Origin: an uncultured Bacillaceae bacterium
GTDB taxonomy: Bacteria; Bacillota; Bacilli; Bacillales; Caldibacillaceae
Assembly: GCA_937951955.1 (NCBI GenBank)
Contig: CALGAD010000055.1
Location: 1-20,563 of the forward strand
Reading direction: 5' to 3'
DNA length: 20,563 nucleotides
The translations under genes and the position numbers were made by a program. Numbering within the stretch: the first letter of the stretch is position 1; each line of letters opens with the position of its first letter. Below are positions 1 to 7,364 of this stretch, piece after piece. Below the pieces are notes generated by a model. It saw only the letters and a program-made list of their open reading frames with translations, was not told the DNA's origin and ran no database searches.

Positions 1-42
1 TTCGGGACGTAGGAGTCGCAGGTTCAAATCCTGTCATCCCGA
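1..42 (+). tRNA. tRNA-Pro (CGG), 3' portion only
   Basis: The window opens inside the anticodon loop of a tRNA. The first seven bases, TTCGGGA, form a loop with anticodon CGG, which reads proline codon CCG. They are followed by the 3' side of the anticodon stem, a five-base variable loop, a T arm with stem GCAGG/CCTGT around the loop TTCAAAT, the acceptor strand CATCCCG and discriminator A at base 42. CCA is not encoded; the next bases are TAT. The acceptor strand implies a 5' end CGGGATG outside the window, as in Bacillus proline tRNAs. The 42 bases correspond to standard tRNA positions 32 to 73. Confidence 0.93.
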
Positions 43-53
43 TATCCAATAAA

Positions 54-94
54 AAGCCTCAAAACCTTTATTTACTAGGTTTTGAGGCTTTTCG
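54..94 (+). terminator. Intrinsic terminator after tRNA-Pro
   Basis: A perfect 14-bp stem, AAGCCTCAAAACCT at 54-67 and AGGTTTTGAGGCTT at 77-90, encloses a nine-base loop and runs into a T-rich tail. It begins 11 bases after the tRNA end, so it most likely ends the tRNA transcript. Confidence 0.9.
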
Positions 95-373
95 TTTATT
101 AATTCTTTCACTAGTCAATCAATTCGGCAAGATCCGGTCACAGGACTCTAAAGTTTACAGACTTTGCTTTACCATTTCTCCACCTCGAAGACAAAATGTT
201 TATTCTTACTGATCCACCTCCACTCCCCATTATCAGCAGTAAAAACAATAAAAATTCAACTCTTTCCTTTTAACATTTCATCAATCACTTTTTTAACGTT
301 AAAACTTTGGCAAAAAAAGAGGAAATATTGCGATATCTCAAGAATTAGAAATGTGTGGGAAGGAGGAAAAGTG
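95..373. other. Intergenic leader with no recognised gene
   Basis: Between the tRNA terminator and the oligopeptidase B start I see no convincing gene. An open frame runs in from base 164 in the peptidase frame, but it lacks a ribosome binding site and family similarity. The region is AT-rich. I could not pick a convincing sigma-A promoter: a TTGGCA at about 307 has no good -10 partner. Confidence 0.5.
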
Positions 374-2425
374 ATGAAACCACCTATTGCAAAACGAATT
401 CCCCATGTTCATGAAATTCACGGAGATAAGCGGCAAGATGATTACTATTGGTTGAGAAATCGTGATAATCCTGAAGTGATCCAATATCTGGAAGAAGAAA
501 ACCGCTATTATGAAGAAATACTGCACCCGCTAAAAGAACAAACGGAGAAGATTTTTCATAGGATCGTGGAACGAATTCCAGAATCAGAGGAAGATGTCCC
601 GATTCAAAAGGGTCCCTATTTCTACTATTTTCGTAGCGAAAAGGATAAACAGTATCCGATTTATGTCCGAAAAAAAGCTACGAAGCGCAAACAACTTACG
701 CAAGCTCCTGAAGAAATCATTTTAGATGTCAATGAATTGGCAAAAGAAGGCGAGTATTTGAGCATCACCGTTCAGCGGGTCAGTCACGATCATCAACTTC
801 TTGCATATTTAAAGAACCGGGATGGGACGGACCGGTACACATTGCAGATAAAAAATTTAGAAACCGGTGAGTTACTGCCAGTTACCATATCGAATGTGTA
901 TTTATATTCCAGTTTGGAATGGGCGAATACCGGGGAATATATTTTTTATGTGACCGTCGATGAAACTCAGCGCCCGTATCGGTTATGGCGACATAAAATC
1001 GGAACAAATCCGGATCAAGATGAACTGATTTACGAAGAAACCGATCCGACTTATACCTTAAATATCGCGAAATCGCAAAGCGGAAAATTTATTTTTGTCC
1101 ATTCCCGCTCAACGACAACGACAGAAGTTCATTTCATTGATGCAGATGCCCCCCTCTCCCCTTTACGATTAGTTGAAAAAAGACGTACAGGAATTAAATA
1201 TGATGTGGAACATTGGGGTGAAGAGTTACTCATCCTCACCAATGATGGTGCGAAAAATTTCCAGATTTTACGCTGTCCTTTAAGTAATCTTGAAGAACGA
1301 GAAAACTTATTTGAATATAACGAGAGTCGCTATTTGCAGAAAATATATCCGTTTCAACAAGGTCTCGTCATTTTTGGTCGGGAAAACGGACTCACCCAAA
1401 TATGGGTCTATAAACATAACAAGCTGGAACAGTTGCAGTGGAAAGAATCCATTTATTCCGTTTCTGTAATTAGCGGACAAAGTTATGATGCCGATGAAGT
1501 ACTTATTCAATATGAATCATTACTCACGCCGAAAACGACGTACGGATTAGATTTAGAAACCCTGAAAAAAACTTGTTTGCAAGTAGCACCCGTGAGCGGT
1601 GACTATGATTCATCCCTGTACAAGCAGGAACAATTATGGGCTGAGGCGGAAGATGGTGTGAAAGTACCGTATTTCCTTGTTTATCGGAAGGGAGCCATAG
1701 GTACCGGTCCTGCTCCGCTCATACTTTATGGGTATGGCTCCTATGGAGCTAATCTAGATCCCCAATTCAGTCCGTATCGCATCCCCTTTTTAGACAAAGG
1801 AGTCGTTTTTGCTTTTGCGCAAGTTCGGGGCGGTTCGGAAATGGGACGCCAGTGGTATGAAGACGGAAAAATGCAGAAGAAGCGGAACACGTTCACTGAT
1901 TTTATTGCTGTCGCTAACGACCTGATCAATAAAGGATATACTTCTTCTGAACGAATGGCAGCTCGTGGCAGAAGTGCAGGAGGTTTACTTGTTGGGGCTG
2001 TCGCCAATATGGCTGGAGATTTATTTCGAGTGATTGTTGCGGATGTTCCGTTTGTCGATGTCATTACGACAATGTTAGACGACACCATCCCTCTTACTAC
2101 TCTGGAATGGGATGAATGGGGCGATCCTCGAAAACCGGAAGACTATTTTTACATGAAATCTTACAGCCCGTATGACAATGTGGAGGCAAAGCCTTATCCC
2201 CATATGTATGTGACAACCGGACTGAATGATCCCCGCGTGGGCTATTGGGAACCGGCCAAATGGGTAGCGCGACTCCGGTCATTGAAAACGGATGATAATA
2301 TCCTTGTGCTGAAAACAAATATGGGTGCCGGCCACTTCGGCTCCTCTGGTCGATTTAACTTGCTTAAGGAAGAAGCAGAATGTTTTGCATTCATACTGGA
2401 TAAACTTGGGGTTGTTTTTGATTAA
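374..2425 (+). CDS. ptrB: Oligopeptidase B (protease II), S9A serine peptidase
   Basis: This 683-residue cytosolic serine peptidase should cleave short peptides after Arg or Lys. The N-terminal segment has the family signature HGDKRQDDYYWLR near residues 16-28, a beta-propeller occupies the middle, and the C-terminal third is an alpha/beta hydrolase domain. The catalytic residues are visible: Ser534 in GRSAGG, Asp619 in GLNDPRVGYWEP, and His654 in GAGHFGSSGRF. They sit two positions beyond the E. coli enzyme's 532/617/652. Glu578 and Asp580, in TTLEWDEWG, lie where the family has the acidic pair that binds the basic P1 side chain; the second is Asp rather than Glu. The usual GGSAGG is GRSAGG here. 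The ATG at 374 was chosen because AGGAGG at 361-366 lies seven bases upstream and homologues start near MKPP; the GTG at 371 is too close. It appears monocistronic. Confidence 0.95.
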   Translation: MKPPIAKRIPHVHEIHGDKRQDDYYWLRNRDNPEVIQYLEEENRYYEEILHPLKEQTEKIFHRIVERIPESEEDVPIQKGPYFYYFRSEKDKQYPIYVRKKATKRKQLTQAPEEIILDVNELAKEGEYLSITVQRVSHDHQLLAYLKNRDGTDRYTLQIKNLETGELLPVTISNVYLYSSLEWANTGEYIFYVTVDETQRPYRLWRHKIGTNPDQDELIYEETDPTYTLNIAKSQSGKFIFVHSRSTTTTEVHFIDADAPLSPLRLVEKRRTGIKYDVEHWGEELLILTNDGAKNFQILRCPLSNLEERENLFEYNESRYLQKIYPFQQGLVIFGRENGLTQIWVYKHNKLEQLQWKESIYSVSVISGQSYDADEVLIQYESLLTPKTTYGLDLETLKKTCLQVAPVSGDYDSSLYKQEQLWAEAEDGVKVPYFLVYRKGAIGTGPAPLILYGYGSYGANLDPQFSPYRIPFLDKGVVFAFAQVRGGSEMGRQWYEDGKMQKKRNTFTDFIAVANDLINKGYTSSERMAARGRSAGGLLVGAVANMAGDLFRVIVADVPFVDVITTMLDDTIPLTTLEWDEWGDPRKPEDYFYMKSYSPYDNVEAKPYPHMYVTTGLNDPRVGYWEPAKWVARLRSLKTDDNILVLKTNMGAGHFGSSGRFNLLKEEAECFAFILDKLGVVFD

Positions 2426-2517
2426 AGAATATCCTCTAAAATATCCGTTCATCTGTTAAATTTTTTAAAAAAGATATTCATCTCATATATACACTAAACT
2501 ATGTGTGGAATTAAGAT

Positions 2518-2587
2518 GAGACAAGTGACAATATTTCCTTTAAATGTCATTTGCGATAAATTTTACCGGAGTATTGTCACTTGTCTC
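2518..2587. repeat. 70-bp inverted repeat (long-stem terminator or miniature element)
   Basis: GAGACAAGTGACAATA at 2518-2533 is matched by its exact reverse complement at 2572-2587, a 16-bp perfect stem around 38 AT-rich bases. It lies about 90 bases after the oligopeptidase B stop and is followed by TTGTTATTTTG, so it could end that transcript. The loop is unusually long for a terminator, however, and the perfect outer ends with an unrelated interior resemble a short terminal-inverted-repeat element or paired insertion sequence ends. There is no ORF inside. Deciding between these needs copy counting in the genome. Confidence 0.7.
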
Positions 2588-2810
2588 TTGTTATTTTGAA
2601 AAATAGCGCTATTTTCCCTATCCACGACAAGAAATCTTATCTTCCTGATACGTTCGGTACAGGTCGTCTTTATTGATAATAGAAATCCATTTTGTTACCT
2701 TTGATGTACTCGTTCGGTAAAATTTTTAGAGAAATTATTATTAAACATTCATGAGCGTGGTCCTAAACCATGTATAAAAAACTTTTCCACAGAAAAAATT
2801 TCTTTATGAA

Positions 2811-2839
2811 TTGGTTATTGATACAGAAACTATTATAGA
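2811..2839 (+). promoter_or_regulatory. Candidate sigma-A promoter for the flavin monooxygenase
   Basis: TTGGTT at 2811-2816 and TATAGA at 2834-2839 are 17 bases apart and lie about 50 bases before the proposed CTG start. This is judged by consensus match only. Confidence 0.4.
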
Positions 2840-2887
2840 CAGCGTCCTAAAATAGTTTGAAATCACTTTCATTGGAGGAATGTCACA

Positions 2888-3937
2888 CTGACAAAACCTT
2901 TCGAAATAGGCGTGTACACATTAGCCGACCTTCTCCCTGATCCACTCACAGGAAAGACAATTAGCCCGAAGCAACGGATGGATGAAATCATTAAAGCGGC
3001 GAAATTGGCTGATGAGGCTGGACTTGCTGTATTTGGTGTGGGGGAACATCATCGATTAGATTATGTAGTATCCTCACCAGCCGTTGTTTTATCCGCGATT
3101 GCCCCGGTAACAAAACAAATACGTTTAACGAGTGCCACGAGTGTGGTTAGTACCCTGGATCCGGTCCGTTTATTTGAAGATTTTGCAACGCTGGATTTGA
3201 TTTCAGGTGGCCGTGCAGAAATTATCGCTGGACGGGGAGCCTTTATTGAATCCTTCCCTTTATTCGGTTACAACCTCGATGATAATGATGAACTCTTTGA
3301 AGAACATATAGAGCTCCTACTTTTGTTGAATACACACGAACGTGTCACTTGGGATGGAAAATTCCGTCCTTCTTTACGAAATGCGGCCATTGCCCCACGT
3401 CCTGTACAACCCGAGATTCCCCTTTGGATTGGTGTAGGCGGAACACCCGCAAGTGCTTCTCGTGCGGGGAGATTAGGAGTGGGAATGGCGCTGGCTATCC
3501 TGGGAGGACGTCCCAAAAGGTTTCAACCCCTTGTGGATTTATACTATGAAGCAGGGAAAAAGGCGGGACATTCTCATGAACGATTGCAAATCGGTGTCAC
3601 GGGACATGTATATCTTGCGGAAACGACAGAAAAAGCGAAGGAAGATTTTTACCCCTATTACTCCAGCTACTGGTACTATGTTAATCAGCAGCGGGGATTC
3701 GGCAGACGAATGTCACAAGAAGAATTCGAGCAATTAGCCAGCCCAGAATCTGCCTTATTTGTAGGAAGCCCTGATCTCATTGTGGAAAAAATTCTTCATC
3801 AACATGAATTATTCGGTCATACTCGTTTTCTGGCGCAAATGGATATTGGTGGCTTGCCTTTTGATAAAGTCGCCCGCAATATTGAGCTCCTTGCCACCGA
3901 GGTCGTACCCAAAGTTAGAAAAGCCCTTGAGAAATAA
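2888..3937 (+). CDS. Luciferase-like flavin-dependent monooxygenase, apparent CTG start
   Basis: This 349-residue protein belongs to the luciferase-like monooxygenase superfamily, single TIM-barrel enzymes that use reduced FMN supplied by a partner reductase; its substrate is unknown. Family features seen are an N-terminal FEIGVYTLADLLPDP strand, the VFGVGEHH block near residues 44-51, the VLSAIAPVTKQIRL block, and the SGGRAEIIAGRGAF block. The start is unusual. Similarity to family N-termini begins at TKPFEIG, and the only start-like codon with correct spacing is CTG at 2888, nine bases after GGAGG (2874-2878). The first conventional in-frame start, GTG at 2912, would delete the first beta strand and has no ribosome binding site. 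An out-of-frame ATG at 2880 opens only a three-codon ORF whose TGA overlaps the CTG. FMN reductase genes occur elsewhere in the window, but partnership is not shown. Confidence 0.87.
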   Translation: MTKPFEIGVYTLADLLPDPLTGKTISPKQRMDEIIKAAKLADEAGLAVFGVGEHHRLDYVVSSPAVVLSAIAPVTKQIRLTSATSVVSTLDPVRLFEDFATLDLISGGRAEIIAGRGAFIESFPLFGYNLDDNDELFEEHIELLLLLNTHERVTWDGKFRPSLRNAAIAPRPVQPEIPLWIGVGGTPASASRAGRLGVGMALAILGGRPKRFQPLVDLYYEAGKKAGHSHERLQIGVTGHVYLAETTEKAKEDFYPYYSSYWYYVNQQRGFGRRMSQEEFEQLASPESALFVGSPDLIVEKILHQHELFGHTRFLAQMDIGGLPFDKVARNIELLATEVVPKVRKALEK

Positions 3938-4079
3938 AATGAAGCTTGAACAAGATTTTGGATTTTTGAGTGCTAATATTTTCATCTGAAATTCTAAAGC
4001 CCGCCTTTCTTTATGGGAGACAAAATTAGTGATGCTATGAGCCAAAATTGTACTTGATTGAAAAAAAGGGATAGCATAC

Positions 4080-4501
4080 TTGAGTATTCCATTTGAAATA
4101 AAACAAAGGTTTCTCTTGCCCCAGGAAAAGGTCTATAAAGCTTTATTAGATTTAGATGTAGCAAAACATTGGATGCAAAGTTTAGTTCAGATAAAGCGGT
4201 TAGATGACGGCCCCATGAAGGTTGGTAGCGGGTGGAGAGAAACGCGGAAAATGAATGGAAAAGAAGCGATGGAATATTTTAAAGTCGTGGAACTGGCACG
4301 TCCTAACAAAATTGTTCTCCTTGCTGAGAGAACAAAGGGATCGACTGGGAAAGGACAATATCTATAAACATATACTCTATATTGACAAATGACGGTACAG
4401 AAATAACATTGCAAGGATTAACTGGTTTAACAAAACTATTTGGTAAATTGATGAAAAGTATTTTCCCAGAGCAAATGCCAGGGATTTGGAAAATTACTTA
4501 G
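4080..4501 (+). pseudogene. SRPBCC (START/Bet v1-like) family protein, frameshifted
   Basis: The frame from the TTG at 4080 (weak AAAGGGA about eight bases upstream) encodes about 95 residues of a small SRPBCC-fold protein: SIPFEIKQRFLLPQEKVYKA, then WMQSL, GSGWRETR and ELARPNKIVLLAE. It hits TAA at 4365. Immediately downstream a different frame (codons in phase with 4382) continues as LTNDGTEITLQGLTG and ends MPGIWKIT at a TAG, 4499-4501. Together they make about 140 residues, the normal length of this hydrophobic-ligand-binding family. One base is therefore missing between about 4345 and 4382, through mutation or assembly error. The ligand and role of the intact form are unknown. Confidence 0.75.
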
Positions 4502-4583
4502 AAAAACCCGGTAACCATTGAAAATAGAGATAAGGTTTATTCCAGCAGCTAGATCGATTACATGTTTATTATATGAACATATA

Positions 4584-4632
4584 AAAAAGAAGCTTTCAAT
4601 CCCCTGTTGAAAAGGAGTTGAAAGCTTTTTTA
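4584..4632. terminator. Bidirectional intrinsic terminator
   Basis: AAGCTTTCAA at 4590-4599 pairs with TTGAAAGCTT at 4618-4627. There are partial inner pairs, an A-run before and a T-run after. It can end both the plus-strand SRPBCC remnant and the minus-strand membrane protein gene that stops at 4712. Confidence 0.85.
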
Positions 4633-4711
4633 TTCCTATCATGTTGTTATAAAATTTTTCCGGACAAATTCATTTTTTATCCAGCTCATAATGAAAATAC
4701 ATTTTTTGAAG

Positions 4712-5233
4712 TTAATAAAAACCTATTTTTTTCTTCTGATCCTTTTCCATTTTCCTCTTTTGTACAAAACTTATGAAAAAGGCCAGAAAAATACAAAATA
4801 GTAACATAGAATGGAAGAGAACGTGAATCGTATTGACCGTGATCCCGTTTCTCTCGGGTAAAAAACTATGGGTATCCCCAAACATGATTTCATATCTTTC
4901 AACCATATCCGCATCGGTTCCGAAAAAATACGGAATCCACCATGCGCTCAAGGCCCCGGCGAAAACACAACTCGGATGGATAACGAGCCAGAGTTTAACC
5001 CATAAAGGATATGTTTTCCCGGCAAAAAGATGGGCCAATAAAAGAATGATTCCGATAGATGCGACATTGATTCCCGTTATTAAAATCAGTTCTTCGGTCG
5101 TATTTCGTGCTCGTATCCCTTCTAAATCATTAAATGGCCCCAAATCAATCCAGTCATGAAAAAGCATGATTAGAAGAATCAACCACATAAAGGTCAAAAA
5201 AACTTTTTCTGTAAACATGATCTTCCGTTTCAT
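4712..5233 (-). CDS. Four-helix membrane protein of unknown function
   Basis: A 173-residue integral membrane protein that I cannot assign to a named family. Hydrophobic helices are predicted near residues 9-27, 47-69, 76-101 and 136-159, with a soluble stretch around residues 104-135 (DADMVERYEIMFGDTHSF) between helices three and four. The C-terminus is strongly basic (KRKMEKDQKKK) and so probably cytoplasmic. The ATG at 5233 is supported by GGAGG at 5243-5247, nine bases upstream. The gene is followed by the bidirectional terminator near 4600. The neighbouring holin-like gene reads the same way 99 bases upstream and could share a transcript. Confidence 0.75.
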   Translation of the reverse strand: MKRKIMFTEKVFLTFMWLILLIMLFHDWIDLGPFNDLEGIRARNTTEELILITGINVASIGIILLLAHLFAGKTYPLWVKLWLVIHPSCVFAGALSAWWIPYFFGTDADMVERYEIMFGDTHSFLPERNGITVNTIHVLFHSMLLFCIFLAFFISFVQKRKMEKDQKKKIGFY

Positions 5234-5332
5234 GACTCAAAACCTCCGCTCCTATGATAAAGGCAACGAATCGTTATTTTGTTCTCATCCACAGTTAAGC
5301 AGAATATGGATGACATATTAAGTTAAATTGAG

Positions 5333-5602
5333 TCATTGATCTTTTTCCTTTAAATGAACGAGTAATTGATGGAAGCCGGTCGAGGCGAGTCCAGAAACGA
5401 GTCCGCCTAATAAGATTTCTGGTGAAAAAGCGCCTTTGTGAACCCATATATTTAACAAGACTCCCAATACAGCCATTATTAGCGGAATGTATTTGTTAGG
5501 AATGAAATCTACACTGTGTTTGATTAAATACCCCACGCACAAACATATCCCCAGAACAACGATCACAACATACTCGGAAAGATAATCAAAGAGAAATTCC
5601 AT
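5333..5602 (-). CDS. Small holin-like membrane protein
   Basis: An 89-residue protein with helices near residues 9-28, 36-54 and 61-80 and a charged C-terminus (HLKEKDQ). The layout, with KYIPLIMAVLGVLLNIW followed by GLVSGLASTGFHQLL, resembles phage holin families of the Hol44 / holin_5_2 kind, which form membrane pores for lysis enzymes. No amidase or phage gene lies next to it, so it is either a stray phage gene or a chromosomal holin-like protein. The ATG at 5602 was preferred over an upstream GTG at 5617 because the purine-rich GGAGAGGAG lies between them and would serve the ATG. The holin assignment rests on size and sequence pattern only. Confidence 0.65.
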   Translation of the reverse strand: MEFLFDYLSEYVVIVVLGICLCVGYLIKHSVDFIPNKYIPLIMAVLGVLLNIWVHKGAFSPEILLGGLVSGLASTGFHQLLVHLKEKDQ

Positions 5603-5735
5603 AGTCTCCTCTCCCACCCGTTAATTTGCTCGCGGCATAAAATACGATACGACACGTTATTATTCTATTCAAAGATTACAGGAAAGCCTCTTTCCCCAGT
5701 TCTCATTAAATGTAATCTAAACTCAATATTTCACT

Positions 5736-5777
5736 AAAAAACGGCTAATTGAATCCTTCAATTTTCCAGCTGTTTTT
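5736..5777. terminator. Hairpin with A- and T-run flanks, likely terminator
   Basis: AAAAACGGCT (5737-5746) pairs with AGCTGTTTTT (5768-5777) with one G-T pair. Inside it, AATTGAA and TTCAATT form a perfect 7-bp stem around TCC. On the minus strand it ends in a T-run, so it could terminate transcripts coming from the M14 peptidase side. Confidence 0.6.
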
Positions 5778-6106
5778 AATCGTGAATCTTTGTAAATAAA
5801 AAAGCACCCTGAAGGATGCCTAAAATCAATTCCCTTAACTGTTGCTTACTTCCATTTTTGTTCAAACCGCTGAGTTTCCGCAAATGCTTGATCATCCTCC
5901 GCCTTATGCCGATCATTCTTTTAAATTCATAACCTTCCTGTCTATTATATTCAACCCGATAGAGAAAATTCCTTTTTACATTTTTTAACAATTCATTATC
6001 AAATATTTCAACTTATGACTCTGACCACCACTGGCCAAAGGAGCAATTTGCTGAACGTTCGCCAACAAATTTTTTCTCTTCTACCATTACCGCCACTTCA
6101 TCGCCT
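5776..6106 (-). pseudogene. Dubious or decayed ORF downstream of the M14 peptidase
   Basis: One minus-strand frame stays open from just after the peptidase stop (residues GKGDEVAVMVEEKKFVGER) to a TAA near 6013. The same frame then continues for about 79 more codons, basic and LRELILGILQGAF-like, to a stop at 5776-5778. No ATG with a ribosome binding site opens it; the only in-frame start of the second part is a TTG at 5991. I recognise no family. A strong minus-strand terminator (5799-5820) lies within its 3' end, which argues against an intact gene. It could be remnant coding sequence or chance. Other than this and the two hairpins, the 500 bases between the holin-like gene and the peptidase show no gene. 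Confidence 0.25.
5799..5820 (-). terminator. Intrinsic terminator downstream of the M14 peptidase
   Basis: On the minus strand GCATCC-TTCA-GGGTGC forms a tight 6-bp stem (one U-G pair) with a tetraloop, followed directly by six Ts. It fits the classic terminator form and probably ends the peptidase transcript about 290 bases after its stop codon. Confidence 0.7.
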
Positions 6107-7189
6107 TTACCGAAAATTATTTACCATAGAAAAAATATAATTGGCATAAATTTCAACCGTCATCTCGAGTACTGCTTTCGTATTTTCTTTGTTCAAATCA
6201 ACCGGATCTTCATTTGCCGATTCTGGAGTCGCCGCTAACGGAATACCGTATACATGATAAGCTTCGTTAATCGTATTTGGTGTGTGTCGATAAAAATCAC
6301 TCGTTAAAAATCCATAAGCAATATCGCCTAAATCAGCATAACAACTTAAGTATGTTTTCTTCCATCTTCGGGATAAAATGCGAATTAGTGAACTGTACAT
6401 TTTATCCAGTTGTTTATTAGGACTCAAATGATAAGAAGTCATCGCTCGATGCCGACCTGGGAATTTTCTAGTCAAATTGTGAAAATCTAAATATGCATAA
6501 GCATGGCGATTTTCTTTTAACCATTGACCAATAATTCTCGTTTCATTTTCCGAGTATGGCGCTATTCCCTTTTCTTTATCTGGTGCTTCTTCCCAATGAT
6601 AAGAAAAGTTCCGGTTAATATTCACACCGTTGCGATTGTTTCGATCATTATCGTTATACCCGCCAGGATTGACAATGGGAATGATTTTAAAGGAAAAATT
6701 GCTCAATATAGACTCCATCGCTAGACTATTCAGCGGGTTTTCGAGCATCTGTTTTACGAACTCATACACCCCATAAACCGCAGCTTTTTCATACCCGTGC
6801 ACTCCGGAAGTAATTAACATTAATGGCGCTTCTTCCAGATCGGTACTCGTTCCTGTTTGTGTGCGTTGAATCGTTTCTGGAGCAGAAATGCGGTATTCAT
6901 AGATGGGCAAGCGTTCATCGCTTTCCCCATGATAACCAGTCCCGTGTCCTAACAATTTTTTTGACATCATATCCGGATATCTTTCCAGCAAAGCATCGTA
7001 TAATCGATAGATATAAAAAATATCCGTATCCTGTAATGAACTTGATAAATCCTCACAAGGGGCAGTTGTATAAATTTCATCAAACCTGCCGGTCAATACC
7101 CAGCGGCGTTCCATCAAGGAATGTTCATCATTCATAGGGGTCACTTGTCGGTTCGTTCCTGATAAATTCACATGTTTGTTCTCACTCAT
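6107..7189 (-). CDS. M14-family zinc carboxypeptidase-like protein
   Basis: A 360-residue metallopeptidase of the M14 fold. The zinc-binding HxxE motif is His131 and Glu134 in SGVHGYEKAA. The third ligand is His237 in YLDFHN, the substrate-carboxylate Arg193 is in NINRNF, and the probable catalytic Glu323 is in ATPES. No signal peptide is visible (MSENKHVNLSG), so it is probably cytoplasmic, unlike secreted carboxypeptidases; substrates may be peptides or cell-wall peptides. An upstream in-frame ATG at 7207 was rejected because GGAGGA (7196-7201) falls between it and the ATG at 7189, six bases before the latter. The gene stands alone, with terminators on both sides. A large AT-rich leader precedes it without a clear promoter. 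Confidence 0.88.
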   Translation of the reverse strand: MSENKHVNLSGTNRQVTPMNDEHSLMERRWVLTGRFDEIYTTAPCEDLSSSLQDTDIFYIYRLYDALLERYPDMMSKKLLGHGTGYHGESDERLPIYEYRISAPETIQRTQTGTSTDLEEAPLMLITSGVHGYEKAAVYGVYEFVKQMLENPLNSLAMESILSNFSFKIIPIVNPGGYNDNDRNNRNGVNINRNFSYHWEEAPDKEKGIAPYSENETRIIGQWLKENRHAYAYLDFHNLTRKFPGRHRAMTSYHLSPNKQLDKMYSSLIRILSRRWKKTYLSCYADLGDIAYGFLTSDFYRHTPNTINEAYHVYGIPLAATPESANEDPVDLNKENTKAVLEMTVEIYANYIFSMVNNFR

Positions 7190-7308
7190 ATTCGTTCCTC
7201 CATACATTGGTCATAACTGTATCGATTAATTTTTATCCATTTTTCCATGCCGGGTGTCCAATAAAAGATATGTTGTAAAAACGTTTCTATTGCACAATAT
7301 TTTATTAA

Positions 7309-7352
7309 AAATAAATCCCCTAAAACAATAAGTACAGTTGTTTTAGGGGTAA
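7309..7352. terminator. Intrinsic terminator after the ZIP transporter gene
   Basis: A perfect 12-bp stem, CCCCTAAAACAA at 7317-7328 and TTGTTTTAGGGG at 7338-7349, lies just after the minus-strand ZIP gene stop. On that strand it is followed by ATTTATTTTTAA. Confidence 0.85.
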
Positions 7353-7364
7353 ATCTTTTTAGCT

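Larger units (their letters stand above)
2426..2887. other. 462-base intergenic region
   Basis: Apart from the inverted repeat at 2518-2587 and a candidate promoter at 2811-2839, I see no gene. The nine-base word CGTTCGGTA occurs twice, near 2650 and 2709, about 60 bases apart. This may be chance or a weak regulatory repeat. The rest is AT-rich with no ORF bearing a ribosome binding site. Confidence 0.5.

Noticed and set aside
1..42. tRNA-Pro 3' end as an integration site for a mobile element
   Set aside because: No integrase, no repeated copy of the tRNA end and no phage-like gene block were found in the window; the next gene is a housekeeping-type peptidase.
1741..2088. Minus-strand ORF of 115 codons inside oligopeptidase B
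   Set aside because: It is antisense to the conserved catalytic domain, has no ribosome binding site and its composition follows from the sense gene.
4833..5159. Plus-strand ORF of 108 codons opposite the four-helix membrane protein
   Set aside because: The minus-strand frame has a good ribosome binding site and sensible transmembrane segments, whereas this one has neither.
5799..6100. Riboswitch or T-box leader ending in the 5799-5820 terminator
   Set aside because: No T-box or other riboswitch core was recognised, and the downstream gene is a holin-like gene about 200 bases away with its own ribosome binding site; a 3' terminator is simpler.
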